64,000 nucleotides of DNA, taken from assembly GCA_029834535.1 (NCBI GenBank), contig JAQMWT010000005.1:62001-126000 (forward strand), in the 5' to 3' direction. The translations under genes were made by a program, and so were the position numbers. Positions 1-11,271 of this stretch are shown here, in pieces. The notes under the pieces were generated by a model that was given only the letters and a program-made list of their open reading frames with translations, did not search any database and was not told the origin of the DNA. The number at the start of each line of letters is the position of its first letter. The stretch's first letter is position 1. The stretch is from Chrysophaeum taylorii. Taxonomy: Eukaryota > Sar > Pelagophyceae > Pelagomonadales > Pelagomonadaceae.

Positions 1-3000
1 GAGCGAGCTCGAATTTTCGCTCGGTGAGTCTCGCCTTCTCGGTCGCCGCGGCCGTCTCGATCGCCAGGCGCGCCATCTCGGCCTGGGCCTTGTAAAGCTC
101 CTGGAGGACGAGGTCGGCGTCGCGGCGCATCCGGTACTGCTTTCGCCTGGCATCGCGCGCCAGCATCTTGCGCGCGAAGCACTGGAGCGAGACGACGCCC
201 GACCGAAGCTGGTGGAAGGTACCTCTCGCGGCGCCGCCGCGCGCGAGCCGCTGGAGCTTGCGGACAGCTCTCTCCCGCCTCAGCCACTCGAGCTTGGCGC
301 GCGCCGAAATCCCTCGGTGCGCGCTCTGAACGTTTCGGACGACGAGGCCGATCGCGACGAAGCGTATGCGCGGCCCCCGGCCCCTTACTCGCGCGGAGAT
401 GACGGTCGCTTTCGCGCGCGCGCGCTTGGCCCGGAATCGGTGTCTTTGTTGGAGTCTGGCCGCGAAGCGCTTGGCGGCGACGAAGCGCCGCCTTTCGCGG
501 AACTCGCGCCAGCACGTCTGCACGCGAGTGCACGCTTTCGAGACGCGCTTGGAGAGAAGGGCTTCGAGCGCCTCGAAGGCGCCTTTGCGCAGGAATATCT
601 TCGTTTTGCCGACGGCGACGCCGTCGTCGGACCGATTGTTGTTCATTCTTTTAGCCCGGCTCTCCTCCTCCTCCTCCTCCTCGTCTTCGCATCCTTTCGA
701 GCGCAGCTTCTTCTTCTTCGACGCAGAGTGGCCGACCTCGAGCACGAGGCGGGCCTCGGGCGCGAGGGTCTCGATGAGACGCTTGGCGGCGTCGCACGCT
801 CGCTTCTGCGGCGTCTCCTCGACCGCGACACCTACGACGTCCAGAAAGCCGCCGCCGCCGCCTGTTGTTCCCGGTTTTATCGGGTCGACCACGGCGTTCG
901 GGTCGCGCAAAAAGTACTTGTCCGACCAGACGGCGGCCGCAGCCCGGTAGCGACGCACGAAGTCGGCGTGCGGGAGACGCACCGGATAGCCCGCCCTCGC
1001 GACGCGGACCGCCTCCAGAACGCCGCAGTAGCGGAGCTGCTCGACGAGGCGCGGAGCGTTGATGAGGTCGGGAAGGTTCTTGTCGTTGGGCTTGAGGCAG
1101 CGGATGAAGTGCGGGCGCGTCGCGCGAATCTCGAACAGCAACGAGCCGAGCGAGGCCCGGAAGCGCTGGGCGACGGTCGTGGTCGCGAGCGACGAGCTCC
1201 GGCGCGCGCTCGCCCGCTTGGGGACGCCCAGCGCGTTCGGGGGCGGGCTGAGGCTCCTCGAGCGGGGCGAGACGTCACCCGTGGCGTTTGCTACGCGGCG
1301 ATTCTCGAGCGCGCGCACGAACGCTTTGGTGCTCTGCGCGAGGAGCTTGGCCGCGTCGGGAACGAGGGCGTCCATGTTCTTGGCGATGAACCCAACAACA
1401 GAGTACTCGACGGGACCGGCGTAGTGGGCGACCGCGAACTTCGCCGAGCGCTCCTGGCGCGCGCTGCACTCGTATCGCGCCTGGCCCTCGAACGTGGCCT
1501 TGAGTCGACGCGCGAGCGACCGCGCCGCCTCGTCGTCGGCGTCGTTGTTGACCGCGTCCGAGGTCGCGCTGTCGGGCCGCGAGGCCACGAGGAGGCACTC
1601 GTCGTCGATGGTCGCCAGGAGGCCGACGCTGGCGGTCGCGCCCGCGGCCGGGAGCGCGCTCGGGCGCCGCTTGGACGCCGCGCGCCCGAGCACCTTGGCG
1701 CGCGACGTTAGGGCCGCCCGCGCGAGGCCGCCGCTTCCCCCCGACTGCGACGACACCGACGACCCCGCGCCCTGGCCTTCGATCAGCGTGAGGACGTCGT
1801 CGTTGTTGGGAAAGTCGACCGCGTCCCACGACAGACCCTCGGCCGCGTACTCCTTCTGCTCCGTCTCGAAAACAAAGTCGTTGAAATGCTGCTGGAGGCG
1901 CTCGTTGGTGTAATTGATCAGGAGCTGTTCGAAGGAATTCTTCTCGAAGACCTCGAACCCGAAAATGTCGAGCAAGCCGATCGACGCGCCGTTCGACTTG
2001 GCGTTGTGGACGCCCCGCGCGAGCTCGGCGTTGCACTTGGCGACCAGCGCGTCGAACAGCGACGCGTAGACGGCCTTGAGCAGCGCGTCGCGACCGCGTC
2101 GCGCGGCGTCGGCGCTCAAGTTGATCTCGAGCGTCTTACCCTCGGCGAACACGCCGCGCACCGTCAGCGCTCGCGCGAGCTTGACCCCGTCGACGCCCAG
2201 GGCCTGGGCCGCCGTGGTCAGCCTACCCGCGGAATCATCCGCGACCTTGCAGCCGGCGTCCTCGACGCTCGACGACTCGAACGCCGCGAACTCGAGGCTT
2301 CCGAGGTGCAAGACGGCCGCGAGCGCCTGAAAGACGTCCAACTGCGTCATCGATATAGCCGCGTCGGCGGCGTCGCCGGCGGCCAGCGGCTCGTCGACGA
2401 CGCCGAATGCCTCCAACGCGTCCAGCCGCTCGCGCAGCATCTCCGAGTCCACGACGCCGTCGCGGCGTCCGTCTATGCCGCACCGCGACCCGTTTACGCA
2501 TACCGAGTCCCGCCCCTCGACGTCGCCGCGCCACTCCGTACCGTCGGGCCACAACTCCGACGAGTCTGGGACCCCGCCCGAGAGGGCCTCGTAGAAGACG
2601 TGAAATCCCCGCTCGCCCTCCTGTTGTTTGACGAGCCGGACCTTCTCCAGCAAGTACGTCCGAAGCGCCGCGCACGCGAGACGCCCGCGCGCGTCAAACT
2701 CCAGAGAGATCCACTTCCCAAAGCGACTCGAGTTGTCGTTTCGCAAAGTCCGCGCGTTCCCAAAACCCTCCAGAATCGGGTTCGTCTGCAGCACGCGTTC
2801 CTCGAGGGTCGGATTATTGTTCTTCTTCTTCTTCTTCTTGTCGTCGCCCGGAGCCGCCGCGAGGCCCGCCGAGAGCCCGGCGAGGTAGCGCATCACGACC
2901 TTGGTCGTCTCGGTTTTCCCTGAGATTCGTCGCGTTACGTTGCATCGCTTTTGCGCGACAAAACAATACGACTCTCGCGCGCGGATAAACAAAATACAAC

Positions 3001-3773
3001 AACGACGATCCGCCCCCAAAAAAATCGCCGCGAGGTCGTCCGTCAAAGTCTGGTAGTCCTTCGACGGACCGACGGACCGACCGACCGACCGACGGACGGA
3101 GGGGAAAAAAAAACGAACGTCCAAAAGACCGCGCGCGGTCCTTCGATACTCGCCAACGATCGGTCGGTCCAAAAGAATCGCCGCGCACAACATGAGAAAG
3201 AGACAGACAGGAAAAATACTTACCGGCTCCCGACTCGCCGCTGATAAGGACGGCCTGGTCGGCGGCGACGGCCGAGTCGAGCTGCGCTCTGCGCATGGCG
3301 CGGTAGGCGGCGTCCGCGACGGCAAAGGCGTGGGGCGGCGCGGGCTGCGCCGAGTCGGGGTTGGTGTCGCGCGCCGCGCCCGTCGCTCTGTGCACCGCGA
3401 TGGTATCATCCGAGTAGAGCTGTTTAATCCTCTTGAAGGGATTGACGGCCAACAAGATCGCGCCGACGTTGGTGTAGATCAAGCCAGACGCCGAGCGGCC
3501 GCGTAGCACGTCGAGAATCGCGGGCTCGTGGAGGTGCGGGAGGCGAATCAAATCCTCGACGCGGGAGGTCATGCCATCGTTTCGGCGCTTGACGCTCGCG
3601 AGGAGTTCCTCCTCGCTTTGGAAATCGAGCGTTTCCGAATCGTCCTCATCATCGAGGCGAATGTCGACGCGGATTACTCCGGTCGAAGGATCAACCTCTC
3701 GGTTCTCGACGGTCGCCGAGGCCCACACGAGGTCGTCGTCGGGCACCCAGACGCGCTCGCCGGGCTGGGCCAT
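1..3773 (-). CDS. Myosin heavy chain, N-terminal part (runs off left edge)
   Basis: Actin-based motor with two visible exons, 3773-3224 and 2919-1, and a 304-bp GT-AG intron (2920-3223; donor GTAAGT). The start is ATG 3773, because the protein then opens with a typical myosin SH3-like segment (MAQPGERVWVPDDD). An upstream in-frame non-ATG extension is ignored. In order: SH3-like region, head with the P-loop GESGAGKT (the intron splits it after the second Gly), switch I NDNSSRFGK, the relay segment LLDIFGFEVFEKNSFEQL, the actin-contact region FIRCLKPN, a basic converter/neck with IQ-like pairs, and the start of a coiled coil near position 1. About 1,156 residues are visible and the frame is open to the edge. 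The neck plus coiled coil suggests a class V/XI-like cargo motor, but the tail that would fix the class is outside the window. It is divergent from the coiled-coil gene at 4039. Confidence 0.96.
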
Positions 3774-4038
3774 TGTCACTTTTCTCAACCAACCGGCAGC
3801 GTGCCCATCTACTAGGAGGAGTCCAGTCCGTTGCTGGAACACCAAAAAGAACTACAACGGAAGACGACCTCAGGTCATTCATCATCATCATCAATCGACC
3901 GGAAAATACTATTATTATTATGTGCGGCGCGAGCAAACAACCGACGCGGCTTTGGCGGCGGCGGAAGTTTCCTTCTTGTTGAGAAGAAGAGATAGGGCTT
4001 GGTCGGGGTCTCTGAAAGGTGGTTGGTTATCAACTCTC
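3774..4038. promoter_or_regulatory. Divergent spacer between the myosin and octad-protein genes
   Basis: 265 bp between two outward-facing start codons, presumably holding both promoters and 5' UTRs. AT-rich patches and a short ATT/TTA run lie near 3908-3920. No specific element is identifiable. Confidence 0.4.
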
Positions 4039-7000
4039 ATGACGACGAGAGTAAACGGGAGTGAGCGACGCGGGACGGGCGGCAAGCTTCCGTCGTCGCG
4101 GAAGGAAGATTCAAAGAGCGACGAAAGGCCGACGATGACGCCGATGAAGACGGGGCGCGAGCTGGACGACGGTTCCGCGCGTGGCGCCGATATAGAGCAG
4201 CACGACACCGAGTTCTTCGACGCGATGAGCTCGACCGGGATGTCGGAGTGCGAGCCGACCCATTTGAACGACGACTGCGACGACGCGCGATCGCGCGTCG
4301 TCGACGAGTTGCGATCGCGCGTCGTCGAGCTCGAACAATCGACGGCCGAGGCGCGCGAGGCGGAACGCGTCGCGCTCGCGCAACTCCGCAAGAAGGACGA
4401 GGACCTCGAGACGACGGTGAGGGTGCTCCGCGAGGCGCACGCCGAGGTCGAACGAGGAATGCGCGACGAGATCGCCGGCCTCAAGTCCAAGGCCGACAAG
4501 CTGCGCGCGCAGCGCGACGAGGCTCTCGAGGAGGCCGATGCGCTACAACAGCAACGAGTCGATCCGGAGCGCGCGGCGGCCGAGACCGAAGCGCGCCTCG
4601 AGGCGCGGTTCCAGGAGCGTTTGGCGGTCTGCGTGGCCGAGTCGACGCTCGCCGCTCGCGACAAAGCGTCCGACCTCGAGCAAAAACTCGACGCTGCGCT
4701 CGAGAAGCACGAGATGGCGATGCAGGTCGCGGCGACGGCGACGGCCGAAGTCGAAGTGCGCAAGCGCACCGAGGGGCAGATCCGCGAGACGGTCGAGGCC
4801 GAGCTTCGCGAGACGGTCGAGGCCGAGCTTCGGACGAGCGTCCAAGCCGAAGCGGCCGAGCTGCGGACGAAGCTCGCCGCCGAGGCAGCTTCGCGCGAGC
4901 AGGCACTCCGAGAGGAGGTCAAGCTGGAGCTCGAGGCCGAGGTCCGGGATAGCGTCGAGACCGAGCTGCGGCTCGTGCTCGAGCACGAGGTCAAGGCCCA
5001 GGTCCGGGAGGAACTCGCGGGCGACGTGCGAGACGAGGTCAAGGCCGAGATGGAGTCCGAGGTGCGAGCCCGGTTCGACGCCGAAATCCGTCCCGCACTC
5101 GAGGCCGACATTCGCGCCGAGCTGGAGACGGAGCTCGCGCCGCAAGTGCGCGCGCGCGTCGAGGCCGAACTTCGACCGGCTCTCGAAGCCGACGCGAGGG
5201 CGGCGGTCGCGGACAGCGTGCGCGACGAGGTCGCCGCGAGCATCGAAGAGGAGCTCAAGGGCGAGTTTCTGGCCGAAACGCGCGAGAAAGTCGAGGCCGA
5301 GCTGCGACCTATCTTGGAAGAGAACGCTCGCGCGGATCTAGACGAGAAACTGCGCGCGGAAATGAGACGGGAGGTCGAAGCCGAAGCGCGAGACCGAGCC
5401 GAAGACGTCGAGCGCGACATCCGCGGCGAAATCGAGGCGGAGCTCGCGAGGCTTAGGCCCGCGTACGAGCAGGGTATCCGCGCGACGCTGGAGGCGGCCG
5501 TTCGCGAAGAAGTGAGAGCCGACCTGGCCGCCGAGGTACGCCAAGCCGTGAAAGCCGAGCTCAAGGCGGAGGTCGTCGCGGAGGCTCGGATAGACTTCGA
5601 GATCGAGATGAGGCAGACGCTCGACAAAGAGGTCCGCGAATCGGTTCGCGTGCAGACCAGGATTCAGCTCGAGGAGGAGGTCCGGGCGAGCGTCGAAGAC
5701 GAACTCAGGGACCTCGTCGAGGCGGAGGTGCGGCCGGCGTTGGAAGACCGACTTCGCGTCGAGCTCGCCGAAAACGTCCGAGAAGACGTCCGCGCCGAAA
5801 TTAGAGCCGAATTGCGGCCGGTCTGGGGCAAGCTCCGTGCTGACGTCGAGGCCGAGTTGCGTCCGGCGCTGACCGAGGAAATCCGGCAAACTTTCGAGGC
5901 CGAGTTCCGACCGCCGGCGATGGAGGAGAAACTCCGAACGACCGTCGAGGCCGAGCTTCGGCCGAGGTTGACGGAAGAGCTTCGACCCGTTGTCGCGACC
6001 GAGCTGCGGCCATCTATCGAAGACGAACTTCGGCAGAGCATCGAGGCCGAGCTGCGACCAGCGCTGACCTTGGAACTTCGACCGAGCGTCGAGGCCGAGC
6101 TCCGGCCGACGCTGATGGCAGAAGTTCGACCGTGTGTCGAGAATGAGCTGCGGCCCGCGATCAAAGAGGAACTCAGAGCCAGCGTCGAGGCCGAGCTGCG
6201 GCCGACGCTCGCGGACCAGCTTCGAACGAGCATCGAGGCAGATCTGCGGCCCGCGATCCAAGAGGAGCTTCGAGTTAGCATCGAAGCCGAGCTCCGGCCG
6301 ACGCTGATGGCAGAAGTTCGACCGTGTGTCGAGAATGAGCTGCGGCCCGCGATCAAAGAGGAACTCAGAGCCAGCGTCGAGGCCGAGCTGCGGCCGACGC
6401 TCGCGGACCAGCTTCGGACGAGCATCGAGGCAGATCTGCGGCCCGCGATCCAAGAGGAGCTTCGAGGTAGCGTCGAGGCCGAGCTCCGGCCGACGCTGAT
6501 GGCAGAAGTTCGACCGTGTGTCGAGAATGAGCTGCGGCCCGCGATCAAAGAGGAACTCAGGGCCAGCGTCGAGGCCGAGCTGCGGCCGACGCTGGCGGAC
6601 CAGCTTCGGACGAGCATCGAGGCAGATCTGCGGCCGACGTTGACGGAAGAGCTTCGACCTAGCATCGAGGCCGAACTGCGGCCGGCGATCGAAGACGAAC
6701 TTCGACCGATCGTCGAGGACGAGCTGCGGCCGACGTTGACGGAAGAGCTTCGAGATAGGGTCGAGGCCGAACTACGGCTCGCGCTTAAGGAGGAACTTCG
6801 ATCGAGCATCGAGGCCGAGCTGCGGCCGACGCTGATCGAAGAGCTTCAACCTCGTATCGAGGCTGCGCTGCGGCCGACGCTGACCGAAGAGCTTCAACCT
6901 CGTATCGAGGCTGCGCTGCGGCCGACGATCGAAGAGGAGCTTCGTGCCAGCGTCGAGGCAGAGCTAAGACCGACGCTGGCCGACGAACTCGGAGCGAGCA

Positions 7001-9534
7001 TCGAGGCCGAACTGCGGCCGAAATTGACTGAAGAGCTTCGACCTAGCATCGAGGCAGATCTGCGACCGACGTTGACGGAAGAGCTTCGACCTAGCATCGA
7101 GGCCGAACTGCGGCCGGCGATCGAAGACGAACTTCGATCGAATTTCGAGGCCGAGCTGGGGCCGGCCGTCGAGGAGAAAACGCGCGCGAGGCTCACCCCA
7201 GTTTTGGAAGAACAAGTGAGGGCGGCGCTCGAGCCGCAGCTCCGCGAGAAAGTCAAGTCTGAGGTCAAGGAGAGCATGCTGGGCAAATTGAAAGCGAGAC
7301 TCGTCAAGAAGGACGAGGAGTGGAAGGTTAAGGTGAAGGGGATGGAGGATGCTCACCGAAGCGCCGTCGAGGTGGCGGTTGCCGAGGTTGCCAAGAGGAC
7401 CCGGGAAGAGAGCGATGCCGAGCATCGGTCGCAAACTGACGAGTTGCGCGAACAGATGAGAGAACTCGAGTTTCGCGCGGCCGCGGTCCAGAGGGCGAAG
7501 GACGCCTCGGAGGTGCGGCATCAGTCCCAATCTACGGAGTGGCGAGGGCAGATTGCTAGACTCGAGGCACGAGCGAGTGCGGCCGAGGCGGCTCGGGATG
7601 CGTGCGAGGCCGATCATCTTGCGCAATCGAAGACGTTGCTCGAGCAGGTTGGGGCGCTCGAGTCGCGCGCGGCCGCGGCGCGGACCGCGCGGGACGAGCG
7701 CGAGGCGCAGCATAGATCCCAACTGGACGAGTTGCGCGACCAGGTCGCGGGGCTCGAGTCTCGAGTGGCCGCGGCGCGCGGAGAGGCCAACGCAGAGAGT
7801 CAGAGGCTGCTCGAAGCTCTGAAATCCGAGTTGGAACGAGCGCGGGTTGCTGCCGAGGCGTTAACCGCGGAGAAAGCGCGGCTCGCCGAGCAAGTTGGGG
7901 TTGCCGAGACGACGGCGAGGCAGCAGGCCGAGCGCGTCGCCGCTTTGGAGACCGAGCGAGGTCAAGTGGAGGAGGCGAGCGCGGCGGCAATCGCGGCGGC
8001 GAGCGCCAAAGCGGCCGAGGAGAAGGAGACGGAGGTGCGCGAGGCGCTCATCCCCAAGCTGAAGAAGAAGGTCCAAGAGTCCAAGCAAGAGGCGGCCGAG
8101 GAGATCAAGTCGCTCCGCGCGCAGCTCGAGCGCTTGAAACGCGAGATGGAGGCCGCGCGCTCCGCGGCCGTCGACGAGACAAAGAACGAGCTCGCGCAAG
8201 AGATCTTCCAGCTGCGTGACGCGTGCGAGGACGCCGTCGAGCGCGTCGCCGCGGTGGAGGCCGAACGGGACGTTGCCGTTGCCAACGCCAGAGCCGAGAT
8301 GGAGGAGACTAACAGCGAGCTCCGGACCGAGCTCGAAGAAGCGCAGAGCGAGCGAGAAGCCGTCGGGATCGAGCTGACGAGGAAGCTGGAGGAGGCGACG
8401 CGGAGCGCCGCCGCTGCCGCCGCCGAGCGCGAGGCTCTTCGGTCCAAAGTCGAGGTCGAGCGAGAAAAAGCGGCTGCCGCGGCGGAGCTTGCCGCCCGGC
8501 TGCGATCGTCCGAGCTCGAATCCGAAGACAAGATCGCCTCTTTCGAGGCGACGCTCGACGTCCAGTTGAAAGAGACTCGCGCAGAGTTTCGCGAGATGCT
8601 CGAGGCGCAGCGGCTCGAGTTCGTCGCCGCGAAAGAAGACGCCGAGGCGGCCGTCGCGGCCGTCCTCAAGGCGGTCGACGCCGACCGCGAGCGCGAGATC
8701 GAGGAGGCGCTCAACGACCAGCTCGAGGAGCTCCGCGACGAGACGGCGCGGGACGTCGCGCGGCAAGTCGGTAGCGCGCGCGAGGCCGCGTCGCGAGCTC
8801 TGGCGGTCGCGGCGCGCGAGCACGCCGAGACGCTGAAACGACGCGAACGCGAGCTCGAGAACCTCCACACGCTCCAAATGGAGGAAGTGGAGGAGGCCAA
8901 CGCGACCGAGGCGCAGCGGGCGCTCGCGGCCGCCGATTCGCGAAACCGCGACCGCGTCTCGCGGCTCGAGAAGAAGACGAGCGAGATCGCCGAGGCTCTC
9001 GAGCGCGAACGGCGAAAGAGGGACGCGCTCGAATCCGACAAAAGGACGCTCGAACGCCGCCTCGACGAGCAGGCTCGAAAACACGACCGAGACCTCGCCG
9101 CGGCGACCGACGAGCTCCGGTATCAGCACCGCGCCGAGATGGAGGAAGCGCTCCTCAAGGCCAAGTGGGGTCTCGGCGGCGGACCCTCGACCGGCATGTT
9201 TGGCGCGTCAAACGGCGACGAGACCGCCCTCACCACCGTCCACCTCGACGACGCGCGCGACGAGCTCAAGGCTCTCAAGGCGTCGAACGCGATCGAGAAA
9301 CGCCGTCTCGAGGCGGAAGCCAACGAGCTCCGCTCTCTCTTGGACCGCGAGCGCGCCCGCGGCGAAGAGCTCGCCGCCCGACTCGGAATTATCACCTGCG
9401 ATTCGGGCACGATCGAGCGTGCCGGCCGCACCTGCCTCTCCAACGTCACGACGAACTTCGAGCACATCGTTTCCGCGTTGCCAACGAGCGTCGGCGACCT
9501 CGCCGTACGCGCTCACGGGGCGCTCCGCCGCTGA
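4039..9534 (+). CDS. Giant coiled-coil protein with about 100 octad (ELRPxxxE) repeats
   Basis: Intronless, 1,831 residues from ATG 4039. The frame is open upstream to 3571, but that part lies over the myosin 5' end; ATG 4135 is an alternative start. Residues 1-60 are polar. Residues about 60-245 are a conventional charged coiled coil. Residues about 248-1073 are tandem 8-residue units of the form E-L-R-P-x-(I/L/V)-E-(A/E/D); the middle third is nearly perfect, and the ends carry degenerate units without proline. Residues about 1075-1740 return to heptad-like coiled coil rich in E, A, R and K. A short C-terminal tail contains two Cys. No catalytic motif, signal peptide or membrane segment is visible. 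I do not recognise the family. A filamentous or cytoskeletal scaffold is plausible from composition only. Strong strand asymmetry of codons also opens long antisense frames here, which are not genes. Confidence 0.9.
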   Translation: MTTRVNGSERRGTGGKLPSSRKEDSKSDERPTMTPMKTGRELDDGSARGADIEQHDTEFFDAMSSTGMSECEPTHLNDDCDDARSRVVDELRSRVVELEQSTAEAREAERVALAQLRKKDEDLETTVRVLREAHAEVERGMRDEIAGLKSKADKLRAQRDEALEEADALQQQRVDPERAAAETEARLEARFQERLAVCVAESTLAARDKASDLEQKLDAALEKHEMAMQVAATATAEVEVRKRTEGQIRETVEAELRETVEAELRTSVQAEAAELRTKLAAEAASREQALREEVKLELEAEVRDSVETELRLVLEHEVKAQVREELAGDVRDEVKAEMESEVRARFDAEIRPALEADIRAELETELAPQVRARVEAELRPALEADARAAVADSVRDEVAASIEEELKGEFLAETREKVEAELRPILEENARADLDEKLRAEMRREVEAEARDRAEDVERDIRGEIEAELARLRPAYEQGIRATLEAAVREEVRADLAAEVRQAVKAELKAEVVAEARIDFEIEMRQTLDKEVRESVRVQTRIQLEEEVRASVEDELRDLVEAEVRPALEDRLRVELAENVREDVRAEIRAELRPVWGKLRADVEAELRPALTEEIRQTFEAEFRPPAMEEKLRTTVEAELRPRLTEELRPVVATELRPSIEDELRQSIEAELRPALTLELRPSVEAELRPTLMAEVRPCVENELRPAIKEELRASVEAELRPTLADQLRTSIEADLRPAIQEELRVSIEAELRPTLMAEVRPCVENELRPAIKEELRASVEAELRPTLADQLRTSIEADLRPAIQEELRGSVEAELRPTLMAEVRPCVENELRPAIKEELRASVEAELRPTLADQLRTSIEADLRPTLTEELRPSIEAELRPAIEDELRPIVEDELRPTLTEELRDRVEAELRLALKEELRSSIEAELRPTLIEELQPRIEAALRPTLTEELQPRIEAALRPTIEEELRASVEAELRPTLADELGASIEAELRPKLTEELRPSIEADLRPTLTEELRPSIEAELRPAIEDELRSNFEAELGPAVEEKTRARLTPVLEEQVRAALEPQLREKVKSEVKESMLGKLKARLVKKDEEWKVKVKGMEDAHRSAVEVAVAEVAKRTREESDAEHRSQTDELREQMRELEFRAAAVQRAKDASEVRHQSQSTEWRGQIARLEARASAAEAARDACEADHLAQSKTLLEQVGALESRAAAARTARDEREAQHRSQLDELRDQVAGLESRVAAARGEANAESQRLLEALKSELERARVAAEALTAEKARLAEQVGVAETTARQQAERVAALETERGQVEEASAAAIAAASAKAAEEKETEVREALIPKLKKKVQESKQEAAEEIKSLRAQLERLKREMEAARSAAVDETKNELAQEIFQLRDACEDAVERVAAVEAERDVAVANARAEMEETNSELRTELEEAQSEREAVGIELTRKLEEATRSAAAAAAEREALRSKVEVEREKAAAAAELAARLRSSELESEDKIASFEATLDVQLKETRAEFREMLEAQRLEFVAAKEDAEAAVAAVLKAVDADREREIEEALNDQLEELRDETARDVARQVGSAREAASRALAVAAREHAETLKRRERELENLHTLQMEEVEEANATEAQRALAAADSRNRDRVSRLEKKTSEIAEALERERRKRDALESDKRTLERRLDEQARKHDRDLAAATDELRYQHRAEMEEALLKAKWGLGGGPSTGMFGASNGDETALTTVHLDDARDELKALKASNAIEKRRLEAEANELRSLLDRERARGEELAARLGIITCDSGTIERAGRTCLSNVTTNFEHIVSALPTSVGDLAVRAHGALRR
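6095..6635 (+). repeat. 192-bp direct repeat, about 2.8 copies, inside the octad gene
   Basis: The string GCTGATGGCAGAAGTTCG recurs at 6111, 6303 and 6495, exactly 192 bp apart. Each unit equals 64 residues, or eight octads, so the reading frame and octad phase are kept. Copies differ at only a few bases (for example GTTAGC against GGTAGC near 6270/6465), which indicates recent expansion. Confidence 0.93.
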
Positions 9535-10058
9535 CTTTCCGTTTTTTCCTACGCGCACCCTTGTGCTTGCTTGCTTGCTTGCTTTCTTTCTTCACCAGTT
9601 ACATCACGCCCCGATGTCGTGTCTCGTCTCGTCTCGCTGCCACCGCTCTTTTGCCGAACACGCAGAGAAACAACAAACCACTTTATTGGCATCCCACCAC
9701 CTTCTTTTTATTTATTTGTTTGCTTTTCACTCTCGCGAACGAATCTGAATGAATGAATGAATGAATGTCCCCTACTTGACTTCTCCGACCTTCTTCGCCT
9801 GATCCGCTCGATGTCCCGAAACGGTACAAACCAGAACGACGGTGTGCGTTTGTGGGCACGAGGAGAACCACCAATAACCGCCCCTAGAATTTTGTGGTGG
9901 TTGTGGTGGGTCAGATTTTTATTATATTCGACGAAAAAAGCTGGATGAGATGGGGTCGGTCGCAGAATGTTCGGTCGTTGTTTCAAATTATGCAATAGCG
10001 AAAGACGAAAACTAGACCTTGCCACGTGTCTGTCGGTCTGTCTGTCAGCCAGCCACCT
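9535..10058. other. Intergenic: 3' UTR of octad gene and upstream of SIL1
   Basis: Contains CTTG repeats near 9560-9585 and a GAAT tetranucleotide run at about 9743-9765. No coding signal is seen. Confidence 0.5.
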
Positions 10059-11240
10059 ATGATGATGGGTGGTCGTTTCGGCGTGATGATGCTGTGGATG
10101 GTGTTGGCATCCGGGTCGTGGATCGAGTGGCCGCGCGAGGCCGCCGTGCCTGTCGGGTCGAGCGTGCGCGTGGACCTGTCGACGGGCCAGCGGTGGATCG
10201 AGAGCAACAGCACCGAGGACGCCGAAGTCGCGCGGTTGCTGGGTGGGGGGTCGGCGACGCAGGAGGTCGGAAGCCCCAAGGGCCTCGCCGTCGCGACGGC
10301 CCCGGACGTTGATTCGGCCTTTCGGGAGAGCGTGGACATGGCGACGCGAGGCGAGGACCCATCGTACGACGCTTCGGGCGTCGAGGTCGCGTCCTCGTCG
10401 CGTCGCGAAAAAATCCTCTCAGCGCTCCACAAGCTGCCGGATGTCGAGCAGGCTCGGCTCGCGAGCAAGGCGGGTGCCGCGGCGCTGGAGGAGGCGACGG
10501 ACGACGGTCTCGAGGCGGTGTGGAACGGACGGCAGGCGGAGCTAAGTGATTTGGCGGAGGCCGCGGCCAAGCCCGCCGAGATGCTGGCCGCGCGGCTCGA
10601 GATTCTGCGCGGCTTTGTTGCCGCGGGCGACGACGAGGCGCGGGCACTGGCCGAGCTCGAGGATCTCGAATACGACCTCGCGGACGTTGACAACGCTCGA
10701 GACTTCCACGACTCGCTGGACGGCGTGCCCGTGCTCCGGAGTCTACTGGAAACGCGCTTTTCGCCCGCCGTGCGCGCTGCCGCCGCGGCGGCGCTTGGCA
10801 CCGCCGTCAAGAACGACGACCACCTCCAGCGATCGATGATTCGGGGCGAAGATTCGGCCCTCGACCGCCTCGTCGTCGCCGTCGAGGACGGCGACGTCGC
10901 GCGGAAAGCGCTCTATGCGATTGGCGCTACGGTCAGAAATAATCCCGACGCAACGCTCGCCTTCGCCGAGTCGGGTGGCCTCCGAGCCGTCACGGCGACG
11001 CTCGACTTTGCGCTCGCTTCGCTCGCCGACGATTCGAACGACGCCGACGCGTGGGCGGTCGCCGACAAGGCGGTGACGCTCCTGGGCGACCTCGCGCCTC
11101 ACCTTGTCTACGAGCCCCCCCTCTGCCGCGCCGTCGCTGACACCCTGCGCATTCTTCCTCGGACGCGTCGCGCCGAGCGATTCTTGCGCGCCGCCGCGGT
11201 TTTCGCCGCCCATCATCAATGTGCGTCGCCTCGTCTCATC

Positions 11241-11271
<31 letters not shown>

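Noticed and set aside
3571-4038. Upstream extension of the octad protein by 156 residues
   Set aside because: It would overlap the myosin 5' coding region head-to-head and has no conserved features; ATG 4039 is preferred.
5664-6809. Minus-strand Ser/Arg repeat frame (381 residues) with 8-residue period
   Set aside because: It is the mirror of the octad repeat; the period comes from the sense strand.
7861-9129. Long minus-strand open frame (422 residues) opposite the coiled coil
   Set aside because: Codon bias of the Glu/Ala/Arg-rich sense gene leaves the antisense open; the peptide is Arg/Leu/Gly filler without motifs.
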